DNA from: Pseudomonadales bacterium
GTDB lineage: Bacteria > Pseudomonadota > Gammaproteobacteria > Pseudomonadales > Azotimanducaceae
Length of the DNA stretch: 64,000 nt
Direction: 5' to 3'
Assembly: GCA_029251375.1 (NCBI GenBank)
Contig: JAQXDL010000044.1
Span: forward strand, 124,001-188,000
Below, in pieces: positions 1-8,718 of this stretch. Both the position numbers and the translations under genes were made by a program. The notes under the pieces were generated by a model that saw nothing but the letters and a program-made list of their open reading frames with translations, made no database searches and had not been told where the DNA came from. Each line of letters starts with the position of its first letter. The first letter of the stretch is position 1.

Positions 1-227
1 TTGTGCGGGTAAGTTTCGATGGATATCTGCGTTCTAAAAAAGATGCTTCTGTGGCGCCGCTTCGATCTGTCAGTCGTCATATTTGGATATTGCGCCGGCA
101 GGTCGATAGCAAATGGTTGATCACCCGTGACATCTGGAATAACCCCAAGACTGCGAGCCAGTCTGATTCCGCTAGCAACGCCACTGCACAAAGAAGCTTC
201 GTCAGTAAACCGCGGCGCGCTAAATAA
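1..227 (+). CDS. C-terminal part of a SnoaL/DUF4440-like (NTF2-fold) protein, 5' truncated by window edge
   Basis: The reading frame is open from the first base and ends with TAA at 225-227, so this is the tail of a gene beginning outside the window. The visible ~74 residues contain the stretch ISRHIWILRR-like 'SRHIWILRR' followed by 'WLITRDIWNN'. A basic beta strand followed by W-x-I-x-x-D-x-W is the usual end of SnoaL/DUF4440 NTF2-like domains, which are small binding or isomerase-like proteins. The last ~25 residues are polar, rich in Ser, Ala and Arg, and look disordered. The gene is convergent with the MFS gene that ends at 259. The family call rests on a short C-terminal signature and is moderately uncertain. 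Confidence 0.5.
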   Translation, partial: VRVSFDGYLRSKKDASVAPLRSVSRHIWILRRQVDSKWLITRDIWNNPKTASQSDSASNATAQRSFVSKPRRAK

Positions 228-258
228 CGCTGTAACTCAGGTTTGGAGTAGCGCGCGA

Positions 259-1509
259 TTAATGGCTGATGTCGGAGCGACCACTTAGATTGACGAGTTC
301 CTTTTGCCCTAAGGCAATTCCCGTAAGAATGCATAAATAGATGGCGACGCCAATAGCGATCGCGGTAGGCACACTTGTCAGTGATGCTAGCAGCCCTGCA
401 AACAAGCCGCCGAGAGGCATCAGACTGTATGTGATGCCATGTAAACCCATGACCCGTCCTCGCAGATCATCCGGCACCTTTAGTTGCATGACCGTCATAG
501 AAGTGATCATAAACATCGAACTGAACATTGACGTAAGGGCCACGGCGATGAGCGCTAAGAGGAAAGCGACCGGCATGATATCTGCGAGTGCAACGATAAG
601 CATGAACACGAGAAGACTTAAAGCGGCGCAGGCGGCGGTAGAAAATATAACGCGACCTAAGTGTTTCGATTCCTGCGCAGAGCCAATAAGCAACGTACCT
701 ATGATTGAGCCAACCCCGGTTGCAGACAATAACCAACCGTAACCTTGCTCGCTTGTGCCCATCAAGTCGGCGAGGGCAGGCATGAGTTGTATATGAGTCA
801 TGCAAAAAAACATGCTCAGATACGAAAGTGAAATAAAAGTCAGGAACAGGCGCTCCGTGACGATGTAATTCAGACCTTCGGCGATTTGTCGCAAAGTAGA
901 ATGGTCAGGCTTTTTGCCAGGTAAACTAATTTTAAGTCCAGCGACGACGAGAAACATCGCGACGTATCCCACTGCACAAAACACAAAGGCGAGCCAAGTA
1001 TCAGTGAATGCCAGCAGAACTCCGCCCAGAGCTGGCATCACCATCCGGCTGCTTTGCCAAATAATAGAATTCAAAGCAACAGCGCTGAGCATGTCTTCAC
1101 GTTCAATGAGTTTAGGGAAGGTCGATTGCCGCGTTGGCCAATCAAAACCCGAGATAAACGAAACAATTGCTGCGATTAAGATGACATGCCATTGCAACAC
1201 CACATTTGTGTAATCTAGAAAAGCAAGCATCATCATCATTAATGCAACTAACATGGACGTGGTCATCAACACATATTTTTTGTTAAAACGATCCGCGACC
1301 GCGCCGCCAAACATGGTCATCAGTATTGCCGGTATAGCTGTTGCAGCGCCAAGGTAGCCCAGCACGACAGCCGATTGGGTTAGTTCATACAGTAGCCATC
1401 CCTGCGCCATTGTCTGTAGTTGTATTGCGCCAACCGACGCAAACGAACCCGTCCAGTATCGAAAGTAATTTGGATGCCTTAAGGCGCTGAGTCTACCTGT
1501 AAACTGAAT
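259..1509 (-). CDS. MFS transporter (EntS/MFS_3-like exporter), possible ATT start codon
   Basis: A 12-helix major facilitator of the EntS/MFS_3 type, expected to export small molecules by proton antiport across the inner membrane. The first ATG in frame (1408-1410) would give 383 aa but cuts into helix 1. Upstream of it the same frame encodes a family-typical N-terminus (ALRHPNYFRYWTGSF, then TMAQGWLLYELT). No ATG, GTG or TTG lies between the upstream stop (1525-1527) and that ATG, but an ATT at 1507-1509 sits 9 nt after a perfect GGAGG. I therefore place the start at 1509 (416 aa, a normal family length). The inter-helix loop AVADRFNKKYV resembles the MFS motif-A region. The gene lies 71 nt downstream of the small gene at 1581-1976 on the same strand, so they may be cotranscribed. 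Alternatives are an ATG-started shorter protein or a sequence error upstream. Confidence 0.85.
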   Translation of the reverse strand: MQFTGRLSALRHPNYFRYWTGSFASVGAIQLQTMAQGWLLYELTQSAVVLGYLGAATAIPAILMTMFGGAVADRFNKKYVLMTTSMLVALMMMMLAFLDYTNVVLQWHVILIAAIVSFISGFDWPTRQSTFPKLIEREDMLSAVALNSIIWQSSRMVMPALGGVLLAFTDTWLAFVFCAVGYVAMFLVVAGLKISLPGKKPDHSTLRQIAEGLNYIVTERLFLTFISLSYLSMFFCMTHIQLMPALADLMGTSEQGYGWLLSATGVGSIIGTLLIGSAQESKHLGRVIFSTAACAALSLLVFMLIVALADIMPVAFLLALIAVALTSMFSSMFMITSMTVMQLKVPDDLRGRVMGLHGITYSLMPLGGLFAGLLASLTSVPTAIAIGVAIYLCILTGIALGQKELVNLSGRSDISH

Positions 1510-1580
1510 AACGGTTCTCCTCCATCAAGCCCGCATAGTACACGGAAAAATTAGGGTGGAAATCGTTAGCGACTGTAGCT

Positions 1581-1976
1581 CTATGTGGAGCTTGCAAGGA
1601 TATCGGTTTTGCGTCTGGCAGTAAGTCGTCGATCAGGAACGATTGCACCGGCTCTAGGGCCGCGACGAAATCGAATCCGCCGCTCACCGCCACTGCGACG
1701 ATTAACAAAGTCGGGGTCTGAGGTTAGGTCATCGGCATCGGGCATTGGCTCGATACTGCATTCGCAGCCTGCTTCAGCGATTTTTATGGCGAAAGACATT
1801 GCGGTTGACTCAGTTATGTTCGATTTTATGATGACTTCGTTGCCGCGGAAAAGGTGCTCGAGTTTCTTCGGTGAAACCTTGAAAACTTTTTGAAACTGTT
1901 GTTTGGTCGTTGACAGATCGAACTCGCCGGTGAGCGTTCCGGTAAAGGTAATTTGAAATAGCGGCCCTTCTGTCAT
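1581..1976 (-). CDS. Small conserved protein with an N-terminal alpha/beta domain and an arginine-rich tail
   Basis: A 131 aa soluble protein. Residues 1-75 match a domain recurrent in gammaproteobacteria: a short beta strand (FQITFTGTL), then F-x-x-x-F-K-V-S-P-x-x-x-E-x-L-F-x-G and I-I-K-S-x, a helix, and G-C-E-C-S-I-E. This module often precedes membrane or PilZ-like domains and its function is unknown to me. Residues ~90-131 are unusual: repeated R-R pairs (NRRSGGERR, RFRRGPRAG, PDRRLTARRK) resembling the RRxxxR segments ahead of PilZ c-di-GMP domains, but with no PilZ beta barrel following. An AAGGAAG ribosome site precedes the ATG. It is upstream of and codirectional with the MFS gene. 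I assign no function. Confidence 0.75.
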   Translation of the reverse strand: MTEGPLFQITFTGTLTGEFDLSTTKQQFQKVFKVSPKKLEHLFRGNEVIIKSNITESTAMSFAIKIAEAGCECSIEPMPDADDLTSDPDFVNRRSGGERRIRFRRGPRAGAIVPDRRLTARRKTDILASST

Positions 1977-2255
1977 TTCTTCAAAACTTCCTTAATAGTC
2001 AGCAAGAAATACAGGTTCCCAGCATTTGGCAACTGCTCTTACTGATGAGAATAATAACGCAGTGATTGCTCAATCCGTGTGTGGGCTTTGTAAGTGAAAT
2101 GTTAGGGCCCATTGAACTGATTTCAACAATTTCGACGGGATTGGCACCGTTTTGCGATGAGTCGAGGCGTTAGTTGGTTGAGGCGCTGATAGTCGGATCG
2201 AATTTGAACTATAATTTGCCTTCTACTTCTTCGGACTTGATCGCAGATCAAACTA

Positions 2256-3389
2256 ATGAATTCGGAATTTACCCCGCCAGCGCTCTCGACGATGGAAAAA
2301 CTTCTCCAGGATCCACGCTATCAATTTTGGTTATTGCAACTCATCGGTTGGACGGGGTGGGTTGGCTTGTATGTCATCCGTGATATGTATTGGGGGCAGC
2401 CGCTGTCGCGTATCTTCTTACTTATTATTGATGCCATTGCCGGCTTTTTGTTAACCACCGGCTTACGTTATTTATATATCGCGGTGTGGGAGAAGTCTGC
2501 GAATATTCGGGTAGTAACCGCGATAATTGGTTCATTGCTAATTAGCTGGATATGGCAGCCTATTAAAAACTACTCCCAGTTTGTTTATTACAATGATTTC
2601 ACTGAGGTTGAAAAATTCGACAAGCTCGATTTTGGCTTTACGCAAATATCCATGGCCTATTTTAGCGGCTGGCAGCAGCTGTCATTTTTCATTTTCCTCG
2701 GCTGGAGTGCCTTATATTTCGGCTTGAAATTCAATCGAATGTGGCAAGAGGAAAGGCGTCGGAGTATTCGCGCGGAATCGATGGCACATCAGGCTCAGCT
2801 GAGAATGCTTAGATACCAGCTTAATCCTCACTTCCTTTTTAATACTCTGAATGCAATCTCGACGTTGATTCTAGAGAAAGAGACGAATGCAGCAAGTCAG
2901 ATGGTAAGTAAGCTGAGTGGTTTCCTGCGATATTCACTAGATAAGGATACGATGCAAGAAGTCGATTTGATTCATGAAATCAATACCATGAAATTGTACC
3001 TTGATATTGAGCAGGTACGGTTCGTTGACCGGCTGAAAGTTAAAATCAATATCAACGATGATGTTAAAGACGCGTTAGTGCCAAGTTTGTTGCTGCAGCC
3101 ATTGGTTGAAAATTCAATTAAGCATGCAATATCAAATCGCTTCGACGGTGGAGCCATCACGATTAACGCAAGCAAGTTTACCGGTGACCTGCTTATTGAA
3201 GTGAGTGACAATGGTCCCGGTATCGAACTTGCACTAGGCCAAGAGCCTGTTTTTAGTGGCGTAGGCTTGCAGAACACGAAAGAGCGATTGAAAGAGCTTT
3301 ACGGCGATAACTACAGTTTGAAGTTCTTACCCGTGCTTCCCCACGGGCTGAATGTCAGTATCAGAATTCCGTTTACCAAGAAAGCATAG
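2256..3389 (+). CDS. LytS/AlgZ-type membrane sensor histidine kinase
   Basis: A 377 aa sensor kinase of the His_kinase/HATPase (LytS, YehU, AlgZ) family. Four hydrophobic segments lie at about residues 24-41, 53-76, 86-103 and 137-158, with almost no extracytoplasmic loop, so it probably senses something in the membrane. A short coiled linker (WQEERRRSIRAESMAHQAQL) leads to the phospho-acceptor box YQLNPHFLFNTLN with His192. The ATPase domain has the N-box VENSIKH (Asn286), DNGPGI (318-323) and GVGLQNT (336-342). No clear ribosome site precedes the ATG at 2256; a second ATG at 2292 is an alternative. The partner regulator follows 134 nt downstream. Family membership is clear; the stimulus is unknown. 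Confidence 0.92.
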   Translation: MNSEFTPPALSTMEKLLQDPRYQFWLLQLIGWTGWVGLYVIRDMYWGQPLSRIFLLIIDAIAGFLLTTGLRYLYIAVWEKSANIRVVTAIIGSLLISWIWQPIKNYSQFVYYNDFTEVEKFDKLDFGFTQISMAYFSGWQQLSFFIFLGWSALYFGLKFNRMWQEERRRSIRAESMAHQAQLRMLRYQLNPHFLFNTLNAISTLILEKETNAASQMVSKLSGFLRYSLDKDTMQEVDLIHEINTMKLYLDIEQVRFVDRLKVKININDDVKDALVPSLLLQPLVENSIKHAISNRFDGGAITINASKFTGDLLIEVSDNGPGIELALGQEPVFSGVGLQNTKERLKELYGDNYSLKFLPVLPHGLNVSIRIPFTKKA

Positions 3390-3523
3390 GCTCGCATAGG
3401 TTAGGCTGATTCAAGGTTATTGCGTATTTAGACGTAAACGACAAAAGCCGTATTTCATTTTGGCGCGTAGGTTGACGTCCGAATGGAATCCGGAATTGAA
3501 AACACGTTTTAAGGAATCAGGGT

Positions 3524-4327
3524 ATGGATCCGCTTAGAGTAATTATTGTTGATGATGAATCGTTGGCGCGGCGGGGTCTTCGTTTGCGACTCGAATCAAT
3601 AGAACATATTGAGATTCTGGCGGAATGTGGCAATGGTTTGGAGGCAATCAATAAAATAGCCGAGCTTGAGCCTGATCTCATATTCCTTGATATTCAGATG
3701 CCGAAAATGAATGGCTTCGATGTCGTGAGTAATCTTCAGCAGGATAACTTGCCTTTGATTATTTTCGTTACCGCCTTTGATGCGTATGCGGTTGAAGCAT
3801 TCGATATACATGCCGTTGACTATCTACTCAAGCCGATTGAACCTGAGCGACTTGAAGCGGCCATTGAACGTGCCCGAAGCCAGCTTATGTCGAAGCGCGC
3901 CGAAACTGAAAAAGAGAGTTTGCTTGAGATCATCATCGGCTTGACGGGCAAATCGGAAACTTCAGTGACGCAACTTCTTAAAGATCACTCGGGTGTTAAG
4001 TCCTATCCAGATAAAATTGCGATTAAAGATGCGGGCGAAACAACATTGGTGTTAACCAAAGAAATTGATTGGGTTGACGCGGCAGGGGACTACATGTGCA
4101 TTCATGCAAATGACATTACTCACGTGATGAGAATTACCATGAAGCAGCTAGAAGATAAGTTGGATCCGACCATCTTCCAGCGGGTTCACCGCAGCACGAT
4201 TGTGAACTTGGACAGAGTTAGCAAAGTTTGCTCGCACATGAATGGCGAGTTTTATCTGCAACTTATTAATGGATCTTCAGTCAAGATGAGTCGCTCATAC
4301 AAAGACAAGGTGAAGCATTTCCTCTAG
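3524..4327 (+). CDS. LytTR-family response regulator
   Basis: A 267 aa two-domain regulator. The receiver domain (~1-120) has the acidic pair Asp10-Asp11, phospho-acceptor Asp56 in LIFLDIQMP, and the conserved T and K region (FVTAFDAYAVEAF, DYLLKPIEP). A variable linker (~120-165) is followed by a LytTR DNA-binding domain (~165-267) with the signature IDWVDAAGDYMCIH and FQRVHRSTIVNLDRV. It is presumably phosphorylated by the LytS-like kinase just upstream and binds direct-repeat promoter sites. AAGGAATC precedes the ATG. No target gene can be named; the antiporter gene immediately downstream is convergent and so not in the same operon. Confidence 0.93.
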   Translation: MDPLRVIIVDDESLARRGLRLRLESIEHIEILAECGNGLEAINKIAELEPDLIFLDIQMPKMNGFDVVSNLQQDNLPLIIFVTAFDAYAVEAFDIHAVDYLLKPIEPERLEAAIERARSQLMSKRAETEKESLLEIIIGLTGKSETSVTQLLKDHSGVKSYPDKIAIKDAGETTLVLTKEIDWVDAAGDYMCIHANDITHVMRITMKQLEDKLDPTIFQRVHRSTIVNLDRVSKVCSHMNGEFYLQLINGSSVKMSRSYKDKVKHFL

Positions 4328-4359
4328 GGTGCGTGCTTGTCTAGTGCCGTATATTCGGT

Positions 4360-5337
4360 TTAAGCAATGACCCTGAAGCCGATGCTGATGTTGTATCCGA
4401 TATAGGCGAGTAAGAGTAAGCCGGCTTCTAGACGATTGATCATCCCGCTGCCCATACCTCTAAATTTATAGCCCATAATAAATAGTGAAGCTGTCAGGGC
4501 AGCCATGACTGGAATGTCATATTTGAGTACTTCGGGGTCAAATGTGGACGGCGCGATGGTCCCAGCAATACCCAGGACGATGGTTGAATTGAACATGTTC
4601 GAGCCAATAACATTACCCAAGGCCAGTTCATCCTCGCCTTTTCTCACCGCCGCAATGGAAGAGGCGAGTTCAGGTAGCGATGTGCCGACAGCGACGATAG
4701 TAAGCCCAATGATTAAGTCGCTAATGCCAAAGGAGTGGGCAATCTCAACCCCACCCCACACCAGCAGGCGCGATGACAGTACTAAAAATACTAAGCCAAC
4801 AAATGTATAGGTTAGCGCAAGTCGCATACTCATAGGTTGGCTGTATTCCCGTTCGACCATGTCCGCCAGGTCATCTATCTCGACGCTTAAGCCCTCGTAG
4901 ATGGACCAAGCAACCAACGCTAGAAAAACGACAATCAGAATTACGCCATCCATACGGTCAAGTTCATCATCCGTATAAAAGAGGATTGCTGATAGTAAGG
5001 TTATGCCTGCTAGGTAGGGGAGTTCGCGAGTTAACACTTTCGAGTCGACGATAATTGGGCTGATGAGAGCGGTTACACCGAGGATGAGCGCGATGTTGGT
5101 GATGTTTGAACCAATCGCATTGCCCACCGCCAAGCCGGGGTTACCCTGATAAGAGGAGATTGCGGATATGACCATTTCTGGCATCGAACTGCCGAAACCA
5201 ATGACCAACATCCCGATAAGTAATGGGGGCAAGCCGAGGCGTTTGGCCGTTGCCGCGGCCCCTTCAACAAATTTGTCAGCACTGATGACCAGTACGATTA
5301 CCCCTGCAATCACTGCGAGAGTCGGCCACAACAACAT
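4360..5337 (-). CDS. CaCA-family Na+/Ca2+ antiporter (YrbG-like)
   Basis: A 325 aa inner-membrane cation/Ca2+ exchanger of the calcium:cation antiporter superfamily, with about ten hydrophobic segments and the two inverted alpha-repeats that bind the ions. Alpha-1 spans residues ~46-87 (GFGSSMPEM, GNAIGSNITNIALILG) and alpha-2 ~215-256 (AVGTSLPEL, GNVIGSNMFNSTIVLG). Both repeats keep the acidic Glu of the G-S/T-S-x-P-E motif and the Asn of GSN. An acidic cytoplasmic loop (~145-165, VEIDDLADMVERE) separates the halves. Expected role is Ca2+ efflux in exchange for Na+ or H+. It is monocistronic by context: convergent with the LytTR regulator on one side and divergent from the DUF2147 gene on the other. 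Confidence 0.9.
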   Translation of the reverse strand: MLLWPTLAVIAGVIVLVISADKFVEGAAATAKRLGLPPLLIGMLVIGFGSSMPEMVISAISSYQGNPGLAVGNAIGSNITNIALILGVTALISPIIVDSKVLTRELPYLAGITLLSAILFYTDDELDRMDGVILIVVFLALVAWSIYEGLSVEIDDLADMVEREYSQPMSMRLALTYTFVGLVFLVLSSRLLVWGGVEIAHSFGISDLIIGLTIVAVGTSLPELASSIAAVRKGEDELALGNVIGSNMFNSTIVLGIAGTIAPSTFDPEVLKYDIPVMAALTASLFIMGYKFRGMGSGMINRLEAGLLLLAYIGYNISIGFRVIA

Positions 5338-5727
5338 CTAGAGAATTCCTGAACCCAAGTAAAGGCGAAGCAGTATAGCAGCCAACTTGATGAGATTCTG
5401 TATCGGTAATGGTTGAATCCTTGTTCAATTGATCCTCATCTTGCCGGCGTTGTCCAAGTCAAGGTTTGAATTGTTTGTTGACTGACTCGATGGCCGTTCA
5501 AATTGACTGGTTATAGTTATGCGTGGATTGTAAAAAGGTGTTGGTGTCGCACTGCCGCGAGGACAAACGATTGACCGCTGATTACATCCCGGTGATCGGC
5601 TTTTTCATTGTTGTTGCCATTGTTGTTGTCTTGTTATTGTTTGGTAGACTGTTTTCGCTCAAGTTGTGCGACCATCGCATTGTTCGAAAAACAAAAATAG
5701 CCGCATATTAATTAAAGGATTGAACTC
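5338..5727 (+). other. Intergenic region between divergent genes; a weak 62-codon ORF inside
   Basis: This 390 bp gap separates the antiporter gene from the DUF2147 gene. It holds a GTG-started frame (5523-5711) encoding a basic peptide with one strongly hydrophobic segment (IPVIGFFIVVAIVVVLLLFG) and a positively charged tail, which could be a single-pass small membrane protein. There is no convincing ribosome site before the GTG and I recognise no family, so I do not call it as a gene. It also must contain the promoters of both flanking genes. Confidence 0.35.
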
Positions 5728-6288
5728 ATGGGTGCATCGAACGTTAGATTCCTCTTTGGTAGATTAAGCTTCAAATCGACGACTATCGTGGCGATCCTGT
5801 TACTTATTGGCTTGGTTAGTTTGAATACCGCGCTGGCATCGAGTCGCGATGATGTTAAAGGTATGTGGGCGTCACCGGGTTCGATCTTTCGAATTACAGA
5901 GGAGGCTGGCGGTCTGCAAGGCGAAATCATTGTGATCAAAGATGATGTATATACAGTCGAAGAAGATGCTGAGCGGGAGGGAATGGTGCGAAGGGATGAC
6001 AATAACCCCGATTCGTCAATGCGGTCACGGACCCTTGTCGGAATCAATATGTTCTCTGATTACGAGTATCAAGGCGGCCAATGGCAGGGCTTGATTTATG
6101 ACCCTGAATCCGGAAATACCTACCAAAGCAAAATGAAATTGAAAAAAGGAAATTTGGAAATTAGGGGTTATATTGGTATGCCAATGTTTGGTCGAACCGC
6201 TGTTTTTAGACCGGTCTCAAGTTGTGAAACATACATCACTGAGTTGCTCGCGCAGATTGATCAGCAAGGGAGTTGCAGTGCAGACTAG
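5728..6288 (+). CDS. DUF2147 family exported protein
   Basis: A 186 aa protein with an N-terminal hydrophobic segment (~residues 15-36, IVAILLLIGLVSLNTALASS) that looks like a signal peptide cleaved after ALA. The mature part matches DUF2147: the opening D-D-V-x-G-x-W, an E-G-x-I-V beta strand, the typical G-x-x-M-x-x-D-Y-E-Y-Q-G-G-Q-W-x-G-x-I-Y-D-P-x-S-G-x-T-Y pattern and the late G-Y-I-G-M-P-M-F-G-R-T strand. The family is a periplasmic beta-rich domain of unknown role. AAAGGA precedes the ATG. The PQQ dehydrogenase gene starts 52 nt downstream on the same strand, so cotranscription is possible. Confidence 0.85.
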   Translation: MGASNVRFLFGRLSFKSTTIVAILLLIGLVSLNTALASSRDDVKGMWASPGSIFRITEEAGGLQGEIIVIKDDVYTVEEDAEREGMVRRDDNNPDSSMRSRTLVGINMFSDYEYQGGQWQGLIYDPESGNTYQSKMKLKKGNLEIRGYIGMPMFGRTAVFRPVSSCETYITELLAQIDQQGSCSAD

Positions 6289-6340
6289 CAGGTAGCAAAT
6301 CCCTATACTGGACCCAGATTATCTATTTAGGGCTCGTATT

Positions 6341-8491
6341 GTGCGTTGGTCGTTTTCTTTTATTCTGTTTGTCATCTCCATCCCCTCCAGCTTCGGTAAC
6401 GAAAACCAACAGCGTCTCATTGATGCCGACGCCGACAAGGCGAACTGGCTTTCACATGGTCGTACCTACTCAGAGGATAGGCAATCTCCCCTCCAACAAA
6501 TTAACCCTGATAATGTTTCGTCACTAGGGCTAGCTTGGTATTTCGATACAGGTACGCACCGCGGTCTGGAAGCTTCGCCGATTGTTATCGATGGCGTGAT
6601 CTACACCACTGGCTCTTGGAGCAAAGTTTTCGCGAACGATGGCGTAACCGGCGAATTGCTCTGGTCCTTTGATCCGCAAGTGCCGAAAGCTTGGGCGGTT
6701 AATGCCTGTTGCGATGTGGTCAATCGCGGTGTTGCCGTCATGGGTGATCGCTTGTTCGTGGGGACCATTGACGGACGTTTGATTGCGCTAGAACGTTTAA
6801 GCGGGCAGGTGATGTGGGATCAGCTGACCATTGATGATACTAAACCTTACACAATTACCGGAGCGCCTCGGGTTGTGAACGACACCGTTATCATAGGCAA
6901 TGGCGGTGCAGAGTACGGCGTGCGTGGTTATGTGTCTGCCTACGATGTGAAAGATGGCAGTATGCGCTGGCGATTTTATACGGTACCAGGCAATCCCGCA
7001 TTACCCCCGGAATCTGCCGCCATGGCGATGGCCGCAAAAACCTGGACAGGTGATGTTTTCTGGCAAGTTGGTGGTGGCGGTACTGTTTGGGATTCGATGG
7101 CATACGATGCCGACCTTGATCTACTCTACATTGGTGTTGGTAATGGTTCGCCCTGGAATCGTTACATTCGTAGTCCCGGTGGCGGCGATAATCTGTTTCT
7201 ATCTTCGATCGTTGCTTTGAACGCAACCACGGGTGAATATGTTTGGCACTACCAAACCACGCCTGCCGATAACTGGGACTATACGGCGACCCAGCACATT
7301 GTTTTAGCTGACATCGAAGTTCGCGGCGAAATGCGAAAGGTTTTGATGCAAGCGCCGAAGAATGGTTTTTTTTATGTCATGGATAGAACGGATGGTGAGC
7401 TGATTTCAGCGCAAAACTACGTGCCGATATCTTGGGCAAGTCATGTTGATATTGAGACAGGTCGACCGGTCGAAACAGAAAATGCAGATTATCGTGGTGA
7501 CCCGCAGATTACTAAACCGGCGCCTTTTGGCGGGCACAATTGGCAACCCATGGCATTCAACGACAGTACGGGATTGATGTATATCCCGGCGATGGAAAAT
7601 TTGTCTGTTTACAACACGCCGCAAGAATTCGAATACTTACCTGGCGGACATTGGAATACGGGGCAGGACGACAAGGCTGCAGGCGATAGTCCTTTTGCGC
7701 AGATGGATGCCAACATGTTAACACCTGTGCTAAAGCATTTGATGCGTGGTCGCGTTATCGCCTGGGACCCTGTTAAGCAGCAGGAGGCCTGGCGCATTGA
7801 ACACGAAACAATGTGGAACGGCGGTTTGCTCACGACCAAGTCGAATCTGTTGTTTCAGGGTAACGGCACTGGCGAGTTCGTCGCTTATGATGCGACAAAT
7901 GGTGAGCGGCTTTGGGATCATTATGTGGGCAACGGCATTATTGCGCCGCCAGTAAGCTACGAGGTTGACGGTGAGCAATATATTGCTGTGATGGCTGGTT
8001 GGGGTGGTGCTGTTGGCTTGGTATTCGCCCAACCGGAAGCAATCGGGGGTGGTCCAGGTAGACTTTTAGTCTATAAACTGAACGGTGATGCAGAATTACC
8101 CGTTACGCCAATTGTTAGAGCTTTTCCACAGCCACCGCCCGTAACAAGTGATGCTGCTGCTGTGGCCAACGGCCAGGTGCTATTCCAGCAGCATTGTATG
8201 CGATGCCATGGTATCGGTGCTGCAACCAACGGTGTTATTGCAGATCTTCGGTATATGTCCCAAGGTAGCCACGATATGTTTGATGAGATTGTTCGAGGCG
8301 GTATCTTTAGCCCTTTAGGCATGGTCAGTTTTGACGATGTGTTAGATGAGCAGCAGGCGCAAGATGTGCATCAGTACATTATCTCTATGGCGAATAGTAA
8401 ATGGGAGCACGATCAATCGCCGGATTGGGTGCGGGATACAAAAGACTGGTTGTTCGACAAGGTCGGTGCTGCCGCAGCGCGCTTTATGTAG
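6341..8491 (+). CDS. PQQ- and haem-containing (quinohaemoprotein) alcohol dehydrogenase
   Basis: A 716 aa periplasmic quinohaemoprotein oxidising alcohols or aldehydes. Residues 1-19 form a signal peptide (GTG start). The eight-bladed PQQ propeller carries the vicinal disulfide Cys123-Cys124 (AVNACCDVV) that packs on PQQ, repeated W-docking motifs (GELLWSF, GEYVWHY, GERLWDHY) and the catalytic-Asp region DNWDYTAT. A C-terminal cytochrome c domain has the haem site CMRCHG (619-624) and an axial Met in GGIFSPLGMVSF (near 661). This architecture is type II alcohol dehydrogenase, which passes electrons through its own haem to a soluble carrier. No PQQ biosynthesis or partner cytochrome gene lies in the window. 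The substrate cannot be told from sequence. Confidence 0.94.
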   Translation: MRWSFSFILFVISIPSSFGNENQQRLIDADADKANWLSHGRTYSEDRQSPLQQINPDNVSSLGLAWYFDTGTHRGLEASPIVIDGVIYTTGSWSKVFANDGVTGELLWSFDPQVPKAWAVNACCDVVNRGVAVMGDRLFVGTIDGRLIALERLSGQVMWDQLTIDDTKPYTITGAPRVVNDTVIIGNGGAEYGVRGYVSAYDVKDGSMRWRFYTVPGNPALPPESAAMAMAAKTWTGDVFWQVGGGGTVWDSMAYDADLDLLYIGVGNGSPWNRYIRSPGGGDNLFLSSIVALNATTGEYVWHYQTTPADNWDYTATQHIVLADIEVRGEMRKVLMQAPKNGFFYVMDRTDGELISAQNYVPISWASHVDIETGRPVETENADYRGDPQITKPAPFGGHNWQPMAFNDSTGLMYIPAMENLSVYNTPQEFEYLPGGHWNTGQDDKAAGDSPFAQMDANMLTPVLKHLMRGRVIAWDPVKQQEAWRIEHETMWNGGLLTTKSNLLFQGNGTGEFVAYDATNGERLWDHYVGNGIIAPPVSYEVDGEQYIAVMAGWGGAVGLVFAQPEAIGGGPGRLLVYKLNGDAELPVTPIVRAFPQPPPVTSDAAAVANGQVLFQQHCMRCHGIGAATNGVIADLRYMSQGSHDMFDEIVRGGIFSPLGMVSFDDVLDEQQAQDVHQYIISMANSKWEHDQSPDWVRDTKDWLFDKVGAAAARFM

Positions 8492-8507
8492 CGATTAATG
8501 CAGAGAT

Positions 8508-8531
8508 CTATAGACAAACCTATAGACAGAC
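8508..8531. repeat. Two-copy 12-bp tandem repeat followed by a short stem-loop
   Basis: Two adjacent copies of CTATAGACARAC (8508-8519, 8520-8531) lie just after the PQQ dehydrogenase stop. About 50 bp downstream, CGCTGAT (8579-8585) and ATCAGCG (8593-8599) form a 7-bp stem with a 7-nt loop but no T-run. The gap to the convergent recQ stop holds nothing else I recognise. Confidence 0.5.
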
Positions 8532-8718
8532 CTATGCATCGATCTGTATCGAGACGAATGTATTAAATTGCAAAACATCGCTGATCTGCTTTATCAGCGG
8601 AGCTCTGCTTAAGAGCCAAAGGCTTTCAAGTCAAATCTTGCAGGTTTGCTCATGAAGACCTGCCTGCAAAGAATGTTTGTAAATAAAGTCGACTAAAATT
8701 CGACGCAACCTAATTCGA

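Noticed and set aside
1493-1708. 71 aa minus-strand ORF between the MFS gene and the small regulatory-looking gene
   Set aside because: Overlaps both neighbouring genes in another frame and has no recognisable motif; it merely contains the upstream end of the MFS ribosome site.
5523-5711. 62 aa basic ORF with one hydrophobic segment before the DUF2147 gene
   Set aside because: GTG start without a ribosome site, no recognised family, and codon pattern not convincing. Kept only as a note on the intergenic region.
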